Shown: in pieces, positions 12,862 to 24,881 of the stretch | Layout: each line of letters begins with the position of its first letter | How positions within the stretch are numbered: the stretch's first letter is position 1 | From: Colletotrichum lupini | Lineage: Eukaryota > Ascomycota > Sordariomycetes > Glomerellales > Glomerellaceae | Length of the DNA: 64,000 nt | NCBI RefSeq assembly: GCF_023278565.1 | Contig: NC_064678.1 | Span: 868,001 to 932,000, forward strand | Reading direction: 5' to 3' | The notes under the pieces: model-generated | The model's input: only the letters and a program-made list of their open reading frames with translations | Database searches by the model: none | Told to the model about the DNA's origin: nothing | Made by a program: the position numbers and the translations under genes

Positions 12862-14740
12862 ATGTCGACAGGTCTCGCCCAGGACGGGCACGACGCCTCC
12901 AGCAGGGATGACAACGTCTTTGTCGACGAAAAGGTCGGCGATGCCCACCACATTGACGCGGCAGGCAACAAGACGCTGGCCGACGCGGACCTCATGAACG
13001 ATGCCTTTGACGGCGAGAACGAAGAGCACAACCAGGGCCTGTGGCAGGCCGTCAAGACGCACCCCAAAGCTTGTTTCTGGGCCTTTATCATGTGCTTCAC
13101 CATTGTAAGTTTCTCTCCATTATTCGTGTTTGGGTATCGACCCCTGCGTATGTTGGCGGCTTTTCGGGCCGCCATTCCGTCTTTAAGCTCGCGAGTCAGT
13201 TACTAATTGGGGTACTTGTCCAATAGGTCATGGAATCTTTCGACATGTTCTTGAACGGCAACTTTGTTGCCCAGAAGGCCTTCCAGGATAGATACGGTGT
13301 TGAAGTTGCTGGCGGGGCAAAGGCCATCGAGACAAAGTGGCAGTCCGCTCTCTTCCAGGCCGGCCAGTGCGGTGCCTTTGTCGGTGTCTTCCTCGCCGGC
13401 CCCGTTGTCAACAAGCTCGGGTATCGCCTGGCCACCATGGTTGCCTTGATCATGATGAACGCCACCATTTTCATCTCCTTTTTTGTAGGCAATCCCGATC
13501 GCAGTGTTGCGCATCAGAATATGTACTGACCCTAATTTAGGCCAACTCGCTTGAAGTCCTCACCATCGGACAGGCATTCGAGGGTATTCCCTGGGGTTTC
13601 TTCATCGCCATCGGCCCCGCCTACGCCTCTGAGATTGTCCCCCTCGCCCTGCGTGGTGCCTGCACGGCCACTCTGCAGATGTCTTGGTCCATCGGTTCCA
13701 TCATCGTCGCCGGCGCAACTCTTGGCTTCAACAGCCGTACCGACGAGTGGGCGTGGCGCGCGCCCCTTGCTCTCCAGTGGATCTTCCCCGTGAGTTTACT
13801 CACCACCCGTGTACTTCGCATGATCATAGACTGACCCGATCTCCAGCTTCCCCTCATGGTAATCCTCTGGTTTGCTCCTGAGTCCCCTTGGTGGCTCATC
13901 CGCCGCGGCCGCAAGGAGGAAGCCCTCCGCTCTGTCCAGCGTCTCGGCCCCACCCACGGCACCGCCGGCCAAGCTCAGCGCAAGCTCGCCATGATCGAGC
14001 GTACCGTCCAGATCGAGGCCAACATCGGTGGAACCCCGACTCTCCTCGACCTCTTCAAGGGCGTCGATCTCCGCCGTACAACAGTTACCTGCCTGATGTA
14101 CGCCTCGCAGAACTTCGCCGGTAACCTCATCGCCAACCAGGCTACCTTCTTCTTCGAGCAAGCCGGCATGGCCCACGACATGGCCTTCAACCTCAATCTC
14201 ATCAACTCTTGCCTCCAGTTCGTCGCAAACGCTCTGTCCTGGCCCTTGACCGCCTGGTTCGGCCGCCGCACAATCTACCTTTGGGGTACGGCCGTGAACA
14301 TCACCTTCCTCATGCTCCTGGGCGTCTGCGCCTCGATCCCCCAGAACAGCGCCACCAACTATGCCCAAGCCGTCCTGGGAATATTGATCTCCTTCGTCTT
14401 CGCTGGTACTCTCGGCCCCATCTCCTATACCATCATCGCCGAGACCTCTGCCGTCCGTCTTCGTGCCCTCAGCACCGCCGTCGGTCGCGCCGCGTACTAC
14501 GTCGCCGAGATCCCCATGATCTACCTCGCCTCACAGCTCCTCAACCCCACGGGATGGAACGTTGCTGGAAAGTGCGGTTTCGTTTGGGGCGGTACCGCTT
14601 GTGTGTGCTGGATCATGGCCTTCTTCTTCTTGCCTGAGCTCAAGCACCGCTCTTACCGTGAGGCCGATATTCTCTTCAACCGCAAGATCCCTGCGCGCCA
14701 GTTCAAGTCTACTGTTATCAAGGTTACGGATAACGAGTAA
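12862..14740 (+). CDS. MFS sugar transporter, alpha-glucoside/hexose permease type
   Basis: A four-exon gene: 12862-13104, 13227-13484, 13541-13789 and 13847-14740. The introns are 122, 56 and 57 bp, all GT..AG, phase 0, with TACTAA or CTGAC branch sites. The product is 547 residues, the usual size of a 12-helix major facilitator sugar porter. A hydrophilic N-terminus of about 70 residues precedes the first helix. The loop motif PESPWWLIRRGR (from about residue 261) and the C-terminal PELKHRSYRE (about 513) are sugar-porter signatures, and GRRTIYLWG fits the G-R-R repeat motif. By family it should carry out proton-coupled sugar uptake at the plasma membrane; the PESPWWL form and acidic N-terminus are most like fungal maltose/general alpha-glucoside permeases. 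The substrate is inferred only. Start chosen at CAAGATGTCG because it opens the continuous frame into helix 1. Confidence 0.88.
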
Positions 14741-15972
14741 AAGATTTGTTTGGTTGAACAAGAGGTGCAGACTCCACACCTAGGGCCTTCAGATCGGGAA
14801 GAGAAATAGATGACCTGGATTGCTCCATGGAGACATCTAGCTCCCGGACTGCAAGCTCCTCGGTCATCTTCTGGGGACCATCTATCCCAGTACGATAGCA
14901 TGATAGAATATCTTTCCGCGTAGATAGCGTTTAATGATACGCAACGACTAATGTTCAATATTGAATGGTGATTCCTGGCGGTGAAAATGATGATGTGTTT
15001 ACTACTACAAAGACAATAGGCACTCGCTGATTGAGGATCTGTGATTCAGGTCTTTCGTGTTTTGCCTCAGTTGCTTTCCTGTTTTGAATCTTGAGCGTTA
15101 TAACCATGCCTTATGTCAAGGTAAAAGACCCCACGATCTGCTACCGCTAGAGAGGCTTCGCCGTAGCTTTGATCTTCTGAATCCTATGTGTGCCTTCTGC
15201 AGATGACGCTGAGGTAAGGCAAGGTTCAAAGATGAGCGAGGTTCATATTTGGATGAAGAGGGAAAGGTCCGGTGAGATGAAGGGAGCAAGGCCTGACATA
15301 ACAGAAGAGGAGAAATTATGAAGAGGTTCACGTTAATGCGGGGCTTTCTAGGGGGGAACAGGAGGCGAGAAAAACATCCAGCACCAGGGGGGGGGGTTAA
15401 CAAGGATGGCCCGGAGGAATTTTCGAGACAACAAAATACAGGTGAGTTCTTTCTTCGAACATGTTCATCAAACTTGCATTCTTTTGTTTTACCTTAGCTC
15501 GGAAGAGGTAAAATCCAGGTACTTTCAGGTTGGGCACGGTATCTGACGCAGTTGCATTTCATCCAGAAAGCCATCACGAGTCTTCGATACCACAATCACC
15601 GTCACCACACCACTGATTCAGGATCACAATATCAACTCTTATCTGTCGAGTCTTTCTTTGAATTGCAAACTTCGCTCTATATTAAAGTTCAAGTACGCTG
15701 CTAACGGCCCTTATCATTTTCCAGTTGCCCTTTTCTACTCTCACATTCCTGCATATAATAACCCAGTATCGAGTTCTCGCATGGAGGTGAGCAGTATCGT
15801 CGGGCAGTAATCAGTGGGCAGCATAACGTGTAGCATTGCGACATGAGAGAGACAAGATCTTCCCTGATCCGCCTCCCTTTCAACCACTGTAGTTCTCCAT
15901 TCAGTGGAGGTCCATCTTATGCGCCAACAATGCCGGAGAACCTGCATCAGCCTTCGGATCGGACTTGACCCA
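14741..15972. other. Intergenic region, no gene recognised
   Basis: This holds the 3' flank of the MFS gene and the convergent 3' flank of the kinase gene. A run of about ten G lies near 15387-15396. No frame here has a recognisable product. Confidence 0.5.
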
Positions 15973-16788
15973 TCATACTTGCGGATCTTGTATCCAAACT
16001 CTCATCTTCTTCATGGCGAAATCATCGTGTGACTTCTCTGAAGTGAAGAATACCTCCTCGTACCATCCATCGGTGCCCAAGGACTGGAGATTTTGCCCGT
16101 ACGGAGCACAAGACCCAAAATCAATAAGAACAGGCATGCCGTCCTTTCCTATCATGATGTTATCCGGATTGATGTCGTTATGTGCCAGGCCCAACGAGTG
16201 TACATACGACACTGCTGACTCCAGGCCGTCCAGAAACTTTTCCTTGTCGAGGTCTTTGAAATCTGGCTGCCGGGCAAACTGGTTGAGCGTGCAGTCGTAC
16301 GACTTGAGAACGAGAGACGTGATGCGATCGCGTGCGGTTCGGCAGCCATAGTACTTGATGATATACGGATGTGGATTCTTGGAGACCTTTTCCATGATCA
16401 AGGTCTCATTAAGGACGGATTTCCACACATAGGGTGTTCCCTTCATCGACTCATAGCAGTTGAGGCCGGGCCGTTTTATGAACACTGGGTCATCGATGTT
16501 GTCTGGTGCGATGGTGAGCTTGGCGCCAGTTGGAATTTCGGGATAGATCTCTTCGTCGGGTACGAGTTCCAGTGCCTCTTGGTATTCTTCAAGAGGTATC
16601 TCCCGCTTGTTCTTGGAGCTTTGACCAAACCATAGTTCCGCTTCGTCCGTTATGTGGTAGAAGGTGACGTATTTTGGCGCATTCGCATTGTTGTCCCAGG
16701 CTTCGATAAGAGTGAGGTCTTGAAGTGATTTTATCGTAGGCTTCGTAAGCCCCAGCTGGCTGCTCTCGGTGGGACTCGGTGATGACAT
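15973..16788 (-). CDS. Atypical protein kinase-like protein
   Basis: A single-exon gene for 271 residues. The C-terminal half shows the kinase core: a candidate ATP-binding Lys in VFIK (K105), the catalytic loop HNDINPDN at 203-210 (catalytic D205, metal-binding N210) and DFG at 223-225, followed by GTDGWYEE in place of a normal APE. There is no glycine-rich loop, and the lobe after DFG is very short. This is typical of a fungal kinase-like group encoded in expanded families, whose substrates are unknown. The N-terminal 100 residues look like a lineage-specific extension. The frame is intact and ends naturally at VWIQDPQV. It may be a degenerate kinase rather than an active one. Convergent with the upstream MFS gene. 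Confidence 0.75.
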   Translation of the reverse strand: MSSPSPTESSQLGLTKPTIKSLQDLTLIEAWDNNANAPKYVTFYHITDEAELWFGQSSKNKREIPLEEYQEALELVPDEEIYPEIPTGAKLTIAPDNIDDPVFIKRPGLNCYESMKGTPYVWKSVLNETLIMEKVSKNPHPYIIKYYGCRTARDRITSLVLKSYDCTLNQFARQPDFKDLDKEKFLDGLESAVSYVHSLGLAHNDINPDNIMIGKDGMPVLIDFGSCAPYGQNLQSLGTDGWYEEVFFTSEKSHDDFAMKKMRVWIQDPQV

Positions 16789-19700
16789 CTTCGAAAAGGC
16801 TAAGCGCCCAACAGGTTGGTGTAGAGGAGAAAGTCAGAGATTGCAGACTGACGGTTGGAAGTAGGCAGTTCAGCCTTGCATGTAGCCAACAGAGCAACGT
16901 GTCATTGTCACAGTACAAATAAGTGCCGTACTGGCCACGCACTAAAGCATCTTAATTCATGCCGCTAACAAAGATTCAGCGTTGGCGCCACGCTGTCTTC
17001 CGACCTGACGGCGATGACCCAATCATCCACGACAGAGCGTCTTGCACGTACTGCAGACAACCCAGATCAAGCGGCCTCCAACGCTACTCGAGCTTTGTTC
17101 GAGTTATATTCAGTCCCACAGTAATTAGCGACGAGTTGCAATAGGCAGCAGCGGAATCCGATCAGATCGCAACCCTGGTTCTGGGAAAATGAAGTCCCTG
17201 GACATGGACAACTCGTCCCTGTATGCCGATGACGATAACGCTCGAATTGAGACGGTGCAAAAAGTGTTTCCTCCTGCCGTACCTAGTATGGCCACGATAA
17301 GTCGAGTCATCAAAACATTGTTGGCCCCCAATGTAAGATGCTTATGTTTCTGTTTTTTGTGATTTTTCATATGGTGGTTACTAGTGGCAGGTAGAAACAG
17401 ATGATTTACGACGGCTCATCGGCTTCTTTGAACGATCAGTAGGTGGGATCAACGTCACACAGCCCATCCCAATCTCCTACATGAGCCATGAACCAACATC
17501 GGTCTCGTAATCGCGAGACGTTATCATTGCAGCCAGATGAGTATCAATGGATCACTATCCACATCACTGACAAGTCTATGACTCTCTTATAAGTTTGATA
17601 GTTTACCTATACCGTTCTAGAGGTCTCAATGTGAGAATTCTACCTCGCATTCTATCTTCGGCACCTCTCTCTCTAAGTAAAGCACATATTGTGATGCAAT
17701 CTACGCATCGGTAACCATAAATATAGGTCCATCCCTTGCTATTGACACCCGGCAGGTTCTTTCTCTCGCCGGAATGTTAGTCAAGATTTAGTTCGAGTTC
17801 GCGGGATTCGCTCTTTGCCATGGTAATGAATCGGTATCGGGATGGCTAGGAGGTTTTTATAATTGATCTTCAAAGTTGCCAAAAGTTGGATAGCTGTATT
17901 TAATTGAATTCGACTCAATTCTCCTTGGCAAGAATGTCTGACTTCAACGTGATTTGAGTATCCCTAGTGATTCTTCGTCACTGCCTAGTACCTCCGGGCT
18001 TCGACTAGACTGATATGGCGTTCGAGATGTCCGCAAATAGAGTGTGTTGTCACAACCAACTAGATCTTTATCATAGAGGACACTTCATCTAGCTCTTTTG
18101 AGCTCACTCAGAAGAAAGAAGCCCACCTGAATGAGGCGTGTGATATGCCTACGACAAGGTGTATGTCCATGAGGAAGGACGGTGTGGCCTTGGTCCCAGA
18201 AGACGTGATATGAGACGGACAAAGGGTGTGGACGAGAGAGAGATATGTGTGGTAAAATGTCGCTTGATTGTGCATACGAGCAAGGATCGTGTTTCTTTAT
18301 AATGGTGTGTTGAAGGCTTGAAGGAAGCGGGTGTTCACATACGGGGTTCGGCATGAAGACACGGTGTGTAAATACCTGTTGAGGTCAAATGCTAGGCCTT
18401 TCTCTGACAAAGACTTGGGAATCTTGCCAGAACATAGTCCTTGAAGCAGTAGCTGTGAAGTGAGAAATTCCAAATTCCAGCAAAAGCATTACGAAAAGGC
18501 TGGGCAACACATGATCGCTACTTACTCATCTTCACTAGGGGCCAGTCAGAAGGGCAAGAGGCACAGGTTCCAAGCCCGCTTTGTCGACTGTTTGACAGTT
18601 TCAGGAGACTGATATCAGCCGCTGAGAGTTCTTGCATGTGCAGTGAACGATTCTTGACGGTCGTTACATATGGGGATAACTACAATGAGTATGTTATCCC
18701 ATCGACTGCTATAAGGCGACAGTACAATAGTCTCCAGCTTTTCTCCAAATTCTCCGAGATATAAATCTTTTAATTTGCGGATATAATAGAAATAAATCGG
18801 AATAACGCCTGATTAGTTCTTCCCCCGCACTCGGATGTACTGTTGCCTTGCAGCAGTCGATGGGATAGCTTGTCGACTGTGGTGTGTCGGCTGTAGTCGT
18901 ACGTCGCGAACGGACATTCCCTCAAATTATTTGGTGGCAAACCACTCGTATTTTGGGTGGAAGATGCACATTCAGACCGGCATCTTGCAGGTTCCGCATG
19001 TCTTCATTTCCAGAAGATGAGCTTTCGGACACCCCTTTGGTCTTCCCAAAGAGGGCATAACCCTCGAATCTACGGTCGTTCCGAACCCGAGTTACGAACA
19101 ATAGTGCCGATCGCAGGCAATGACGAATTACAAGGCTTTGGTGCGTTGATCAGGCTGTAGTCGAACTTGTTGAGACGCATCGACATACAGAACTTCTTGT
19201 AGTGAGCCAAAGCGTTGAGCAATCATCACAAGACATGGAGACAGGGGACGGAGACAGCTCGGCTGGGCCTAACCCACATGGCTACGTTACATCCATGCGG
19301 TGCGCTTGCTTACCCCTTGTAAGACCCCCTATGTCAAGGTTTTCAACCTCGCTCCGGGCCTTCTCTACGGGCTACCTGAGCGGTGTAAGCGTATAACCTT
19401 GCTCCTGAACGCTCTGCCGGAGGGTCTGGCCCGGTGGAAGTTCATCTTGAGGCTGGCAAAACACGTCTAGCCTTGACTGAAGGTACTGATCAATGCGCCA
19501 TGCTGCATCGAGTATCTCATCGGCTCCACGGCAAGGACTCGTTTTAAGACGGATCGGCGGCGGCAGCAAGGCAGCAGTGGAGAATGGTCAAGTCGTGCCT
19601 TGGTTCTTGCGTACGCATAGCTCCTTAGCTCCTTGAAAGCGCTCATTGCGTACTTGTATGCCCAAGACTCCGCTACAAGGTACACAAGGTTCGTCCGTAC

Positions 19701-22700
19701 GTAGATACAGGCTTCATTGTTTGATATCATGGTTTGATGTCTGTAGTGTTGGGCATTTCAATCACCTAATCAGCGCGTATGATTCCTTGGTGAACTTTGC
19801 TACCGCCTATTCCGGATATGGCTTTTTTCCCCATAACCAAATCCTGGGGCCCGATGTTCTTAAAGATCGTACTACTCGATGTCAAGACTTTTTCCATAAT
19901 ACCTCGCTGTCTGGAAGTGATTGCTTACCAGAACGCAGTTTTCGCAACGAGTACGATATACCCAGACCCAAGATGGGCAGTTGACGGTGTACTTGTATCT
20001 GTTGATACACGGATAGCGATCCATGGCGGATGTGTAAAGTCGGTGTGGCGCGTTGTTAAATCGTGCAGACTTCTTGTTTGAGCTTCGAAAGTTCGGTCAA
20101 TATGATTAGTAACGATTTTTAGATGGCTTTGCCCTCATTGGCGAGGATGATCGGAGCCGGTATGGCTTATATCCTCGTAGCTTTTCGTGACATTGGCATC
20201 ATTCTTTATCTGCGACTTCTACGAGACACGCCATACTTGGTCCTTAATGTGGACATGAACAAAGTGGCTCCCGGGCTTCTTTCCGGTTGCGATTTGTTCA
20301 ACCATGCTAGGCTCATATGCGTGAAGCCGCAGTAGGAAAGTGGTGAATTGCGTATTATGTCGGAAGAATTGTAGAGCGACAGTTATTTCATTTATAACTT
20401 TTCTATGACGACCGGAAGAAGAGGGGCTGATCAACAGGTCAAGCCCAGGAATTGGGCTGGAATTGAAGTCCAATCGGCCGCGATGGTCCCCGACTGGACT
20501 GGCGCGAGAGTCATATCACCCATCCATGGCGGACTGCGCTGTCTCTACTCATGAGAATATCAGGCAAAGTAAGGCTCGAGTTAGATCTAGCAACTGGTAC
20601 GCATGTCCCAGCTCGTTCTCTGATCTTCACTACTCTGCACTTGAACGGGAACATGCTCGGGCTTTGATCCAGGTCTTCTTGGCGAGGATAATTCCCTGAG
20701 CGTACAGATGGTTGAGAGATAATCGGTACGGGCTTACTGCCTGTTGCTGCTGTGGTCGTAAGTCTGAACCTCTTGGGCGTGAACACCGTAGCAGTCACGC
20801 CAAGCTCACGCCTGTTTCTACTTGTGGAATATTTTTTGAAAAGTTTTGCCACGTTGGGCAAGTCAAACCTTTGAGAAGAGACTGGGGGTGCTATCTCCAA
20901 TCCTAACCCATGTTCCGCCTGTGGAGAAGTGTAGGCCAACCTGCCAGCCCCTCGTGTCCCACGCGCCCTGGACTCGCAGCGGAATTTGGTCCGAATTTGA
21001 CTTCAAGTCAGCCGATGCGCAAACGAGTTCCGTCAGTCTTAGTAATGTTGGAAGTGGCAGAGGGAAATTGCTCTATGTTATATGCTCTTAAAAATCGCCC
21101 AGTACCTTAATCTGTTATCCGTTGAATCCGACTACATATCCGTCAAGAGGCGGTGGACCTATGCACGACTCGTGACGAAAATTTCCCGTCAAGCTACATC
21201 CACCATGATACGCATCATTTGATAGCATAAGCCGGTTACGTCGGGATCGGTCGGGCGTAGACGATATGGCGAGCCTAAACTTCACGAAACTTAGTACGCG
21301 ACTTGCTCCTCCAAGTAAGGCAAGTAGGTACCGAAATCATTCTGAGGCGACGAGAGATGTTTCTCCGATGTTGTGTCCATCCCTCAAACTTCTCGAGTTG
21401 CTGCAATTGTTCTTTCGACCTTTCTCCCAAGCCTACCTAAGGCCATACACACAGGGAGCACTGCCAATCAATAGATAATTTGAAATAGATGTAGTAGACA
21501 AGACTATGGGCTGACATTGCCCAAGAAATGACGTTTTGTGACGGTGTGGCTGGCACTACTCTGAATCGTTTCAATAATTTAGGGGTTCTTAGCCAGCCAC
21601 CTCGTGCCTAGTAGTGTTGTTTTCCCTTTTTCTCAAGAACCCGAGCGTTGGAGTCGGCGTTCAGGCATATGTAGAGCTCTTAAGAATTTCACCTGCCGGG
21701 CTGATTTGAAACCAACCTTTCCCACATGAGAAAAATCACGCCATTTCCGACAGCGCCCTCCTCAATCACCGGGCAAAATCCACGGATTTCTGCTCGAGGG
21801 CTAAAATCAAGGTTTGTAAGCCCAAGCTAGGCAGATCGTCCATGGATCCTTTGACCAGGCGCTCGGGACCCGGAGATGCCTTCCAATCTAATGCCCAGGA
21901 TAGAGGGTTCTAGCTCACCGATTCAACGCCACAAGATGGACCCATGTACGTGGTGCTACGTAGAGTTCAGCCCGTTACGGCTTATATTCTGACAGGTGAC
22001 AGAAATGGGGCGATTATCACTTAATGTCCCTGTAACTTCTCTGCCGTTCTGCCGCCGTCTTGATTTGGACAGACCCGAAGAAATGTCGGTATGCTATTTG
22101 CTACTTTTGCCTGAGCGCAAAACTGCGGGTCCGACTGACCCCGGTCACGCTGCCCAATGGCATGTCAGACTGCGTGTCTGTTTCTGTCGTTGGTCTTATG
22201 AGGCCTCTTCTCTGACTTGGATTCGAAGTCCGATCCGTTCAGACAAGTTGGCTGCTATCGTAATACGGTGATACCAACCGTCCAGAATCAAGGGCCCTAG
22301 AGACGATCAAGGATAAGTGCCTCATCGCAGCCCAATCGTGGCTCCGAGTAAGCGACTTCGCATGAAGTGCAATATGATTTATGATTGTAGTTACGATCAA
22401 GAGACTGTTGGTTGGGGGGAAACTGCAAGTCATCTCCTACCGGTGAATTTGACATGGCGGCACAGAACGGTGATTTGCCCAGTTGTTTCTGTAACTGGTC
22501 CTCTCAGAAACTGATTATCGTTTCTCATTTCTTTTTCTTGTATTTCATCTCGATGTTAGCTTCAGCTTGACAGGCAAATCAAGATTCAATATTCCTAGAA
22601 CAGCTACCGAGCCGCGTTATCGACGAAGTTCGTAATCCCTTCGCAAGACAGACTCAGCTCGCCGTAGGGCTGCGATCACACGACTCAAGCTTGAGCTAAA

Positions 22701-22851
22701 GGTGTCTCTCAAGATGAGATAAAACATCAACAGATTTGCGAGGATCAATACCCAATATCGCGGTAACGTGTGCATTGAAGATGTCTGTAATACATGACAG
22801 CGTTCCAACTCTTGGCCATGATGAGCGTGCCCTCCATTACTTGCATTCCAC
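16789..22851. other. About 6 kb without a recognisable gene
   Basis: Base composition is close to the neighbouring genic DNA and many TpG/CpA remain, so it is not a RIP block. Frames are short (at most about 140 codons), overlap on both strands and show no domain I recognise. It may contain decayed genes or non-coding transcripts, but nothing can be supported from the sequence alone. Confidence 0.45.
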
Positions 22852-23637
22852 ATGAGTAACATGACTCCTTTCGGTACACAACTTGCATCAACAGACATGG
22901 CCGAAAATCATCACAGTGTGGCAGATATGGTGTTTGTAAGTCAAGTACACACTTTGCGCACCACACGACCTTTGGGATCTTGGGACTCACTAACTTACAA
23001 CATGAAGCATCCATTCCCCAGGCTGCCGACCAAGCTTCGGATGAGAATATGGCTCTTAAGCTTACCAAACACCCGAACAGTTTCGATTCGATGCGACACA
23101 TCCCATTCAACCTGGGGGACTTCTCCAGCAAAAGTCCCGGCCATCTTACACGCTTGCCGCGAATCAAGACAAGAAGCCATACGATTCTATGGTAACTTGA
23201 AATTCGGAATAGCTGGAGTACCAAAGATTTACTTCAACCCCGAAGTCGACGTCTTACACTTTGGTCCACTAAAAGGTTTCATGGCGGCATCCGCACAGTA
23301 CTTTACAGCCATGTCTTTGTGCGATGCGTCAGACCTGATGGACGTCCGCTACTTGGCCATCGACGATTCCGTTTTCGGAAACGGACTCGACAGGGGCTTC
23401 GTCTCTGACCTGGTTACGCGTACCATTCGTCAACTTCCACGGCGTATGCCGGGGCTGAAGGGAATTGTGTTTGTGCGCAGTAAAGCTGTGTCCGTGTTTC
23501 GAGAGACTGAGAATTATTGCAGAGACCTTCAGGCGCTGATTGGGGCTGCAATACGGGAAGTTGCCGACGAATTTCCAGACTGGAACGTTCCATCGTGGTG
23601 TACGGCAACGACATGTACGGATGAAGACCGGCAATAG
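22852..23637 (+). CDS. 2EXR domain protein
   Basis: The uninterrupted frame gives 261 residues. It contains the hallmark pattern of the fungal 2EXR family: FPRLPTKLRMRIWLLSLPN (residues 55-73), the ACRESR motif (101-106) after an AILH stretch, and IYFNPEVDVLHFG (126-138). These proteins are abundant in Pezizomycotina and their molecular role is unknown. Positions 22936-23007 form a good in-frame intron: GTAAGT donor, a CTAAC branch site and an AG acceptor, 72 bp, phase 0. Splicing it joins ADMVF directly to HPFPRLP and gives 237 residues, which matches the family start better. The ATG at 22852 or the one at 22894 (MAENHH) could be used. The C-terminus is short and contains three cysteines without a clear motif. 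Confidence 0.72.
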   Translation: MSNMTPFGTQLASTDMAENHHSVADMVFVSQVHTLRTTRPLGSWDSLTYNMKHPFPRLPTKLRMRIWLLSLPNTRTVSIRCDTSHSTWGTSPAKVPAILHACRESRQEAIRFYGNLKFGIAGVPKIYFNPEVDVLHFGPLKGFMAASAQYFTAMSLCDASDLMDVRYLAIDDSVFGNGLDRGFVSDLVTRTIRQLPRRMPGLKGIVFVRSKAVSVFRETENYCRDLQALIGAAIREVADEFPDWNVPSWCTATTCTDEDRQ

Positions 23638-24566
23638 GGATGGCTCAGCTGGAGGTTTGTGAATACTACGATAGAAATTCACTAGAAACTTCGAACCCAG
23701 CCGTAAAAGTTTGCCCCGATTGGAGGATTCACTAGAAGCATTACGGACTCTCGTAGCCTACCTGCGTGTAAGCAGCTGGATCTCGATCCATGCCTGAATC
23801 CCAGGATAGGGCGAAGGCTGAAGTAGCACCAGATCCCCAGCAACATGACACGAGACAACTTGAAGTCGGAAGTATCATGAATCGGTAAGGTTCGCCACCG
23901 GATATAACAAGTCAATCCTGTTATCACGAGGTATCAATCCGCGTTGGATAGACATGAGCATAGGCCGTGGGACAAATGACAGGCATGGATAGAAACACGA
24001 GTAGGCCAGGGAGCTCACCGAGATGCGCGCCACGAAGATCATTCTTCTCCCACCGGTTGCCAATCGAAGCACTTTAACATCCAGGAATTACCCTAGCAAG
24101 GGTCTCGTGGACGCCCTGTTGGGCGGGTATTAATTCTGCCCAACTGGCCGTGCCCCGGAGCGCCTTAGAAGCATGGGATGGCTGGCCGCCCTTGCAAGCC
24201 ACTGACAGGGTCTCGGACCAGCATCGCCCGGCGGATTGACCGTAAGTTCTGACGCTTGTTCACCGGTTTTGTCTGAACTCTCATCCTTCACTGGCATTCG
24301 CTGAACGAGGAATGTTGCTTATTTGCAATCTTCAACATTGCTCGAGAGCTGAAAAGTGCCCGTTCGCAAGTTGACTCGCGAGAACATCGCGATGAGCTAC
24401 CATCTATCATGAGGGAGATCTTCAATTCAGGGCCAGGAAATGAATAAATGAAGCCGAAAGTACACGGCATTTCGGTGGATGCAAATGTCATTTCCCAAAA
24501 CAGCCCGCCACTTCGACCTCAACTCCAGAACAACCGTCCTTCGTCCAATCACGGAATCACAGAAAC
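23638..24566. other. Intergenic region, no gene recognised
   Basis: Nothing beyond short overlapping frames. No repeat boundary or RIP signature is visible. Confidence 0.45.
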
Positions 24567-24881
24567 ATGAGCAACACTCAACGCGAGTATCGAAGACTGA
24601 CCGAAGACGAGGAGAATGCGCTAAGCCGCCTATACCCAGCAGTCAAACAGGAGCTTCGCGAACGGCCAGGGGTGTACATGTTTCAAGACGGCCAAAATAT
24701 CGTCATCGAACTAGAAGAGGACATTTCAATACCGCAGCAAACTTTCATCAGAATAGTCGCCGAGTACAAAAGACTGAAGACGGCCCAACACAGCGGCGGT
24801 CCTCGGCCAAGACGGGCGAATTCTCAGTCATCTCCCCTCAGTTCACAAAACGATGCAACACGAGAGACAGGCAAGGAATGA
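24567..24881 (+). CDS. Possible small hypothetical protein
   Basis: An ATG-initiated frame of 104 codons in the context AACATGAGC. The product is charged and probably soluble: an acidic, helix-prone N-terminal half (residues 1-40), a middle segment that could form beta strands (VYMFQDGQNIVIELEE) and a Ser/Gln/Arg-rich tail. No family is recognised. A second frame of 153 codons overlaps it (24479-24940) and looks less protein-like. No neighbour suggests a role. It could be a chance frame. Confidence 0.3.
   Translation: MSNTQREYRRLTEDEENALSRLYPAVKQELRERPGVYMFQDGQNIVIELEEDISIPQQTFIRIVAEYKRLKTAQHSGGPRPRRANSQSSPLSSQNDATRETGKE

Noticed and set aside
12565..13062. 165-codon minus-strand frame over the start of the MFS gene
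   Set aside because: Antisense shadow of exon 1; the plus strand has conserved transporter sequence and correct introns.
13796..14368. 190-codon minus-strand frame
   Set aside because: Antisense shadow of exon 4 of the MFS gene, crossing an intron.
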